Part shown: piece after piece, positions 27,965-30,962 of the stretch
Layout of the letters: every line of letters begins with the position of its first letter
How positions within the stretch are numbered: position 1 is the stretch's first letter
NCBI GenBank assembly: GCA_002454195.1
Contig: DKIJ01000028.1
Span: 1-30,962 of the forward strand
Length of the DNA stretch: 30,962 nt
Direction: 5' to 3'
Origin: Flavobacterium sp. UBA6721
GTDB lineage: Bacteria > Bacteroidota > Bacteroidia > Flavobacteriales > Flavobacteriaceae
The notes under the pieces: model-generated
The model's input: the letters and a program-made list of their open reading frames with translations, nothing else
Told to the model about the DNA's origin: nothing
Database searches by the model: none
Program-made: the position numbers and the translations under genes

Positions 27965-28402
27965 CTATTTAATGCTAATTAATTTAGGACTTTTGGGTTT
28001 TGCTTCTTCTTTTTTAGGGATATTGATAGCTAAAATTCCGTTTTCGTATTTGGCGGCAATTTTTTCTTCATCCACAAGTTCTGGAAGCGTAAAGGAACGA
28101 CTAAAAGACTGGTAGCTGAATTCTTGTTTGGTAATTCTTTCGCCATCTTTGACTTCATTGCTTAGTTTTTTTTCGGATGATATGGTTAATACATCATTGT
28201 TTAGTTCAATTTTGAAATCGAATTTTTCAAATCCCGGAGCGGCTACTTCCACAAAAAAGGAATCTTTGTTTTCCTTGATGTTTAAAGAAGGCAAGGTAGT
28301 GTTGGTTTTTGAAAAATAGTATCGATTCCAACCCTCAAAATCATTATTAAAAAATCGATCTAATAAACTAGGCCATTGGTTTTGGTATCTTACGACTGTC
28401 AT
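27965..28402 (-). CDS. Small heat-shock protein, Hsp20/alpha-crystallin family
   Basis: The 145-residue chaperone holds unfolding proteins without ATP. The alpha-crystallin domain spans about residues 35-130, with PSLNIKENKDSFFVEVAAPG, the strand DVLTISSEKK, the SFSRSFTLPE stretch and the family signature YENGILAINIPK. The short N-terminal arm contains WPSLLDRFFNNDF. The C-terminal tail ends KLISIK, with the I-x-I motif used for oligomer contacts. It is a single-gene unit with its own terminator; no HrcA or other heat-shock operator was seen in the 319-base upstream gap. Confidence 0.95.
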   Translation of the reverse strand: MTVVRYQNQWPSLLDRFFNNDFEGWNRYYFSKTNTTLPSLNIKENKDSFFVEVAAPGFEKFDFKIELNNDVLTISSEKKLSNEVKDGERITKQEFSYQSFSRSFTLPELVDEEKIAAKYENGILAINIPKKEEAKPKSPKLISIK

Positions 28403-28721
28403 AATAATTAATTTTTAAGTTAAACATTTATTTAGTAGTTAAATATGCAAAGAAAATACCAAGTGCAGTAAACTGACAATAAGTTAGTTGAAGTGGTTTT
28501 TAGCGGTTTTTAGTTTCTGAAAAATTTATTAATTTTTAAGAAAGAAATGTCAAATTTTCAGTTTTTGAATGATAGTTTTTTTAACGCAATCTTGTCATCA
28601 TGACGAAGGAAGGATCTCATTAGGTAACTCCATAATAATTGAATAAAAATACCACACAAAAGGATTAGCTTCGTTGAATTTTATTTCGTTCGGCAGCATT
28701 TGGTCTTTTTATATATGTTAT
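28403..28721. other. 319-base intergenic region, mostly without recognised content
   Basis: The region holds the hsp20 upstream sequence, which contains no clear promoter I can defend, and a degenerate repeat at 28591-28622. The rest is AT-rich with no reading frame longer than about 20 codons and no tRNA-like fold. Confidence 0.6.
28591..28622. repeat. Degenerate copy of the 13.59-kb intergenic repeat
   Basis: The stretch TGTCATCATGACGAAGGAAG, then GATCTCATTA, aligns with the left arm and loop start of the repeat at 13588-13618. About 15 of the first 20 bases agree, then nine bases (ATCTCATTA) exactly. The right arm seen at 13632-13649 is missing here. Confidence 0.45.
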
Positions 28722-29105
28722 TTAAATAGAAATAGTTGTTGTGCCAGATATTAAATCATGCAACGTTCTTTTTCTGGGATTCTTGAAAATACTAACATAG
28801 GAAATCCATCCAAAAATTATTTTTAAGAAAAAACGAAGTATTGATCGAATTATGTTTAGTTTTTTGGATTCGTTTGAGCTTCTGCGAATTCTAATTCTCA
28901 TGATGTGATTTCCAATTGTTGCTCCAAAAGTTACACAAATGGGTTCATACAGGACAAGTGAAGTAAATAAAATAGTTTTTAAAGCTGTTGAAACATCCTC
29001 AAAATAACTTAATATTTCAGCAATAATAAAAGCTAAACCAATAAGGAATAAGGTGTCAATAGTGGACGACTTGGTTCTATCGAGTATGGTTGCTGTTCTG
29101 TTCAT
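28722..29105 (-). CDS. RDD-family small membrane protein
   Basis: The 127-residue protein fits the RDD family. It opens with DRTKSSTIDTLFLIG, in the place of the usual R-D-D start, has helices near residues 17-34 and 43-60, the FGATIGNHIMRIRI segment, and ends with the family signature RKRTLHDLISGT. RDD proteins are small integral membrane proteins; some are proposed to move solutes or ions, most have no known role. It is the most downstream of four small minus-strand genes. A REP-like hairpin begins 20 bases before its ATG, so it may not be co-transcribed efficiently with the genes upstream. Confidence 0.8.
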   Translation of the reverse strand: MNRTATILDRTKSSTIDTLFLIGLAFIIAEILSYFEDVSTALKTILFTSLVLYEPICVTFGATIGNHIMRIRIRRSSNESKKLNIIRSILRFFLKIIFGWISYVSIFKNPRKRTLHDLISGTTTISI

Positions 29106-29123
29106 TTTAATTTGTTTTGATTA

Positions 29124-29163
29124 CTGGCACGAGCAAGATGATCGCGTGAGCTGGGAGGGTAAG
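29124..29163. repeat. REP-like GC-rich hairpin, copy 1
   Basis: The core is GGCACG, 11 bases, then CGCG (29126-29146). Within it CGAGCA (29130-29135) and TGATCG (29139-29144) can pair with one G-A mismatch around a 3-base loop. It is followed by GC-rich TGAGCTGGGAGGG, unusual in this AT-rich contig. The plan is the same as in copy 2 at 30223-30243. Confidence 0.55.
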
Positions 29164-29187
29164 CTTTTAATTAATATAGGTTATCAT

Positions 29188-29709
29188 TTATTTTAGTTTT
29201 TTAATTCTCATATGTTCTTCCGGTCCAAATCGGTCAAAAATATAATGGACGATTTGAACATCGTTTAACCTCCACTGATAGTTGTTAAAACCTTCATCCC
29301 CTTTAGTTATGCTTGTTGGTTGTCCAAAAGCGTTTGTGAAAGAATATTGAAATTCGTCGAACGACTTTTGTTGATTGTCATAGTTTGTTCTGAAGAATTC
29401 GAGTTCGTTCAATTTTCCGTTTTTACGTGGCTCAAAATGAAAACCAATCATACAATTTAAACTGTTTAAGGATTTACATTTGATTGTGTAATAGCCAGTT
29501 GTAATGTGTTTTAAGTCTTTTCCATTAAATAAATCAATGAATGTTTTTTCGTCAATTTTCCAAGGTACAAAAATATTTGGCTGTTCAATTTGGAAACCAC
29601 TATTGATGTCCATTTTTAGTTTGCTGAGACTTTTTAATTGTTTGTTGTTTTTTTTGGATGTTTTTCTTAAACCTAAATAAGTCAAAATAGATGTTATAAT
29701 ATTTTTCAT
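29188..29709 (-). CDS. Hypothetical protein, no recognised family
   Basis: This 173-residue protein is not recognised. It starts with a short amphipathic or weakly hydrophobic stretch (IITSILTYLGLR), followed by a basic segment with many K, then one globular alpha/beta domain with aromatic residues (for example FFRTNYD, FTNAFGQP, NNYQWRLND, VHYIFDRFG). There is no signal peptide cleavage site, so it may sit at the inner face of the membrane or in the cytoplasm. It is five bases after the lipoprotein gene, so the two are likely co-transcribed. The general look resembles small accessory proteins such as immunity-type ones, but nothing in the sequence proves that. Confidence 0.6.
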   Translation of the reverse strand: MKNIITSILTYLGLRKTSKKNNKQLKSLSKLKMDINSGFQIEQPNIFVPWKIDEKTFIDLFNGKDLKHITTGYYTIKCKSLNSLNCMIGFHFEPRKNGKLNELEFFRTNYDNQQKSFDEFQYSFTNAFGQPTSITKGDEGFNNYQWRLNDVQIVHYIFDRFGPEEHMRIKKLK

Positions 29710-29714
29710 TAGTA

Positions 29715-30200
29715 TTAATTGTATTTTCTGGTAAGTTTCGATTTTGGAATATTGACAACTCCAGAACCATCAACTAAAGAAACTCCGTTTTTCTCTATCA
29801 CTTTTAAGGTTATTTCGAAGCTTGGTGCTGATTTACCTTTTACAATCACATAGCCATCAAGTGAATCGATTTTTTTTATTTCAAATCCTTTATCGTCTGA
29901 ATCCTGTGCGTTGACAATTGGGTCAAATTCCAATCCTAATTCCGGATCAGCTGTATTAGCCGAATCTAATAGGTGTTTGTATTGTTCAATAAAATTAGGC
30001 GTTACATTTTTATTTTTTGAAAGCCATTCTAAAGTTTCAGTATGTGGATTAAGAAACTCTTTATTGTAATCATTGATGAATTTAAGAGCTACTGTGTAAT
30101 CTTTGTTATTGCTCGATTTTGTTTTTTCAATTTTTGAATTGGTAGCTTCTTTACAACCGAAAGTCAATAATAAAAGGATTAGTATTGGATAGTGTTTCAT
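29715..30200 (-). CDS. Small lipoprotein of unknown function
   Basis: The 161-residue protein begins MKHYPILILLLLTFGCKEA, a type II signal peptide with lipobox TFGC. The mature part starts with a Ser/Lys/Asn-rich linker, then a compact domain (YTVALKFINDYNKEF onward) ending in beta strands (YVIVKG, FEITLKVIEKNGVSLVDGSG). Its layout recalls DUF3828-like small exported proteins, but this is only a guess. I chose ATG 30198-30200. A longer GTG start at 30227 would translate nine codons of the REP-like repeat and is unlikely. It precedes the unknown gene by five bases. Confidence 0.65.
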   Translation of the reverse strand: MKHYPILILLLLTFGCKEATNSKIEKTKSSNNKDYTVALKFINDYNKEFLNPHTETLEWLSKNKNVTPNFIEQYKHLLDSANTADPELGLEFDPIVNAQDSDDKGFEIKKIDSLDGYVIVKGKSAPSFEITLKVIEKNGVSLVDGSGVVNIPKSKLTRKYN

Positions 30201-30219
30201 TTTTAGATTGAATATTATT

Positions 30220-30283
30220 GCGGGCACGGATTACAAATCCGCGCTAACGTTTGTGTGTATATCCGCGCGGTCGGGATGCCGTC
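30220..30283. repeat. REP-like GC-rich hairpin, copy 2, with GC-rich flank
   Basis: GGCACG (30223-30228), 11 bases, then CGCG (30240-30243). CGGATT (30227-30232) pairs perfectly with AATCCG (30236-30241) around loop ACA. Downstream at 30263-30270 is the palindrome CCGCGCGG in a further GC-rich stretch. It starts 22 bases upstream of the lipoprotein ATG, in the same position relative to a gene as copy 1. Confidence 0.65.
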
Positions 30284-30304
30284 TACTCGATTACCTGTTG
30301 TTGC
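30284..30304 (+). repeat. Left arm of an inverted repeat flanking the pseudopilin-like gene
   Basis: TACTCGATTACCTGTTGTTGC here corresponds, inverted, to GCAATAACAGGTAACTAGTA at 30851-30870, with two substitutions and one inserted base. The last codons and stop of the pseudopilin-like gene lie within this arm. Confidence 0.45.
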
Positions 30305-30833
30305 TTTTGCGTCTTATCCAGCCCACTTTTTTTAAATTTTTTATTTGCGGATACAAATCATCAGATGTATTTTGGGTTTGGTCGCTCCCCGAAGAAAAGA
30401 GTATATAATTATCTCCTAGATTTTTGTAATTGTAATAGTCATTTCCAAGTTCTGATTGTGTCGGGTCATTTATAAAAACAATTTCATTTTTATTTTCTAA
30501 TTGTTTCAAACTATCAGGATATGTTCCGTTTTGATTTTTATAATATTCAATATCTTTAATTAGTGAATTTAGATGTGTTTGTGCTATTTGTTCTTTAGCT
30601 TTACCTAAACCAGAGTAATTTCCAAAAAGAAATAAAGCCGAATATGTAAGCACAGTAAAAAGTATACAAGCGATTCCAATTACTGTTAATTTTAGGTCTT
30701 TGTATCTAAATATTCCATATAAAGTAAGCCCAATTCCAACGAAAAAGCCAACAAACGGGAATAAACCCAAGTATCCTAATTTGTATGGAGGCGTCGTTTT
30801 TTTCACGTTTATTTTGTCTTGAATATTTTTCAT
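30291..30833 (-). CDS. Two-helix membrane protein with GspG/pseudopilin-like C-terminal domain
   Basis: The 180-residue protein has two hydrophobic helices (about 19-42, YLGLFPFVGFFVGIGLTLYG, and 48-70). A soluble domain follows that resembles the C-terminal part of type II secretion major pseudopilins. It has LNSLIKDIEYYKNQNGTYP and DSLKQLE, then INDPTQSELGNDYYNY, DNYILFSSGSD and TSDDLYP, which parallel the DPWGNPY, YxLxSxGxDG and acidic ends of GspG. The prepilin peptidase site of true pseudopilins is not seen; the two-helix anchor replaces it. No other secretion gene is in the window, so the domain may have been reused. It lies between inverted repeat arms and is first in the small-gene group. 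Confidence 0.65.
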   Translation of the reverse strand: MKNIQDKINVKKTTPPYKLGYLGLFPFVGFFVGIGLTLYGIFRYKDLKLTVIGIACILFTVLTYSALFLFGNYSGLGKAKEQIAQTHLNSLIKDIEYYKNQNGTYPDSLKQLENKNEIVFINDPTQSELGNDYYNYKNLGDNYILFSSGSDQTQNTSDDLYPQIKNLKKVGWIRRKSNNR

Positions 30834-30850
30834 TTAAGTTGAATTTGTCT

Positions 30851-30870
30851 GCAATAACAGGTAACTAGTA
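30851..30870 (-). repeat. Right arm of the inverted repeat flanking the pseudopilin-like gene
   Basis: The reverse complement of this segment matches 30284-30304 with two substitutions and one gap; the inner 14 bases (GCAAYAACAGGTAA) match at 13 positions. It lies 17 bases upstream of the gene's ATG. Confidence 0.45.
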
Positions 30871-30871
30871 T

Positions 30872-30925
30872 ATAGGTCTGATAAAATCAGACCTATCACT
30901 CCAATTTTGGGTAGATAGGTCTGAC
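30872..30925. repeat. Hairpin plus repeated copy of ATAGGTCTGA near the contig end
   Basis: Perfect 11-base arms ATAGGTCTGAT (30872-30882) and ATCAGACCTAT (30886-30896) surround loop AAA. The ten bases ATAGGTCTGA occur again at 30915-30924, 43 bases after the first copy, with a small palindrome CCAATTTTGG between. Confidence 0.7.
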
Positions 30926-30940
30926 AATCATTAAATTTTA

Positions 30941-30962
30941 TTTTTTTTTTTTTTTTTTTTTT
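30941..30962. other. Run of 22 T at the window end
   Basis: The window ends in an uninterrupted T run. A run this long at the very end of a sequence is commonly an assembly or sequencing artefact and suggests the contig ends here. Confidence 0.7.

Noticed and set aside
24141..28402. Defence island or phage-related cluster.
   Set aside because: The genes are a metal-uptake pair and a heat-shock chaperone; no nuclease, integrase or phage structural gene is present.
28403..28721. tRNA or small RNA gene in the largest intergenic gap.
   Set aside because: No cloverleaf arms, no TTCGA-type T loop and no strong terminator with an upstream promoter were seen.
30201..30250. Integron attC site or cassette boundary.
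   Set aside because: No GTTRRRY/RYYYAAC core pair with the right spacing was found, and there is no integrase gene. A REP-like hairpin explains the pairing better.
30208..30408. Plus-strand reading frame starting MNIIAGTDYKSAL across the REP-like element.
   Set aside because: The start is a translation of the REP-like repeat and the rest is antisense to the pseudopilin-like gene; GTDYKSAL-type peptides are a common false product of such repeats.

Overview
The window looks like one contig of a Bacteroidota bacterium of the Flavobacterium type. The DNA is AT-rich. The conserved proteins (GyrA, ClpC, SmpB, MiaA, the fused RimK) read like flavobacterial ones. Several promoters fit the flavobacterial pattern TTG-N19..21-TAnnTTTG rather than the E. 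coli sigma-70 pattern. Ribosome binding sites are A-rich with no clear Shine-Dalgarno. No rRNA, tRNA, CRISPR array, transposase or phage gene was found. The window opens inside a transporter gene and ends in a 22-base run of T, so both ends are probably contig ends.

Layout. 1-216: the end of a DMT-type transporter, apparently with a frameshift. 197-4270 (minus): a RimB-like/RimK fusion and clpC. 4526-8502 (plus): gyrA and a TPR protein. 8663-9241 (plus): a short nucleosidase, convergent with a tightly coupled pair, an M23-type peptidase and a small lipoprotein (9238-10306, minus). 10488-16295 (minus): acyl-ACP thioesterase, miaA, an exonuclease/GIY-YIG fusion, a YggS-type PLP protein, 3-hydroxybutyryl-CoA dehydrogenase and a Gfo/Idh/MocA oxidoreductase. 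16419-24073: mixed-strand housekeeping genes (pcm, sdaA, smpB, a VF530-type protein, a DUF3575-like protein, a LacX-like mutarotase, an M1 metallopeptidase, cmk). 24141-27720 (minus): an iron-uptake pair, a TonB-dependent siderophore receptor followed by a PepSY membrane protein, with the best promoter match in the window. 27965-28402: an Hsp20 chaperone.

The last 2.3 kb (28.7-30.96 kb) differs. It holds four small minus-strand genes of unknown role: an RDD membrane protein, a cytosolic-looking unknown, a lipoprotein, and a two-helix membrane protein with a pseudopilin-like C-terminal domain. Two GC-rich REP-like hairpins lie between them, sharing the plan GGCA-[6-nt arm]-3-nt loop-[6-nt arm]-CG with different arm sequences. 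A 20-base imperfect inverted repeat flanks the last gene. This is the accessory part of the window and the most interesting part. A separate intergenic repeat, related to the GTCATTGCGAGGAACGAAG-type repeats of Bacteroidota, occurs at 13.59 kb and in degenerate form at 28.59 kb.

Most of the window is ordinary core genome. I did not find a convincing new multi-gene system. The best leads are the REP-like hairpins and inverted repeat, a peptidase gene whose coding sequence seems to begin upstream of any normal start codon, and the frameshift at the left end.
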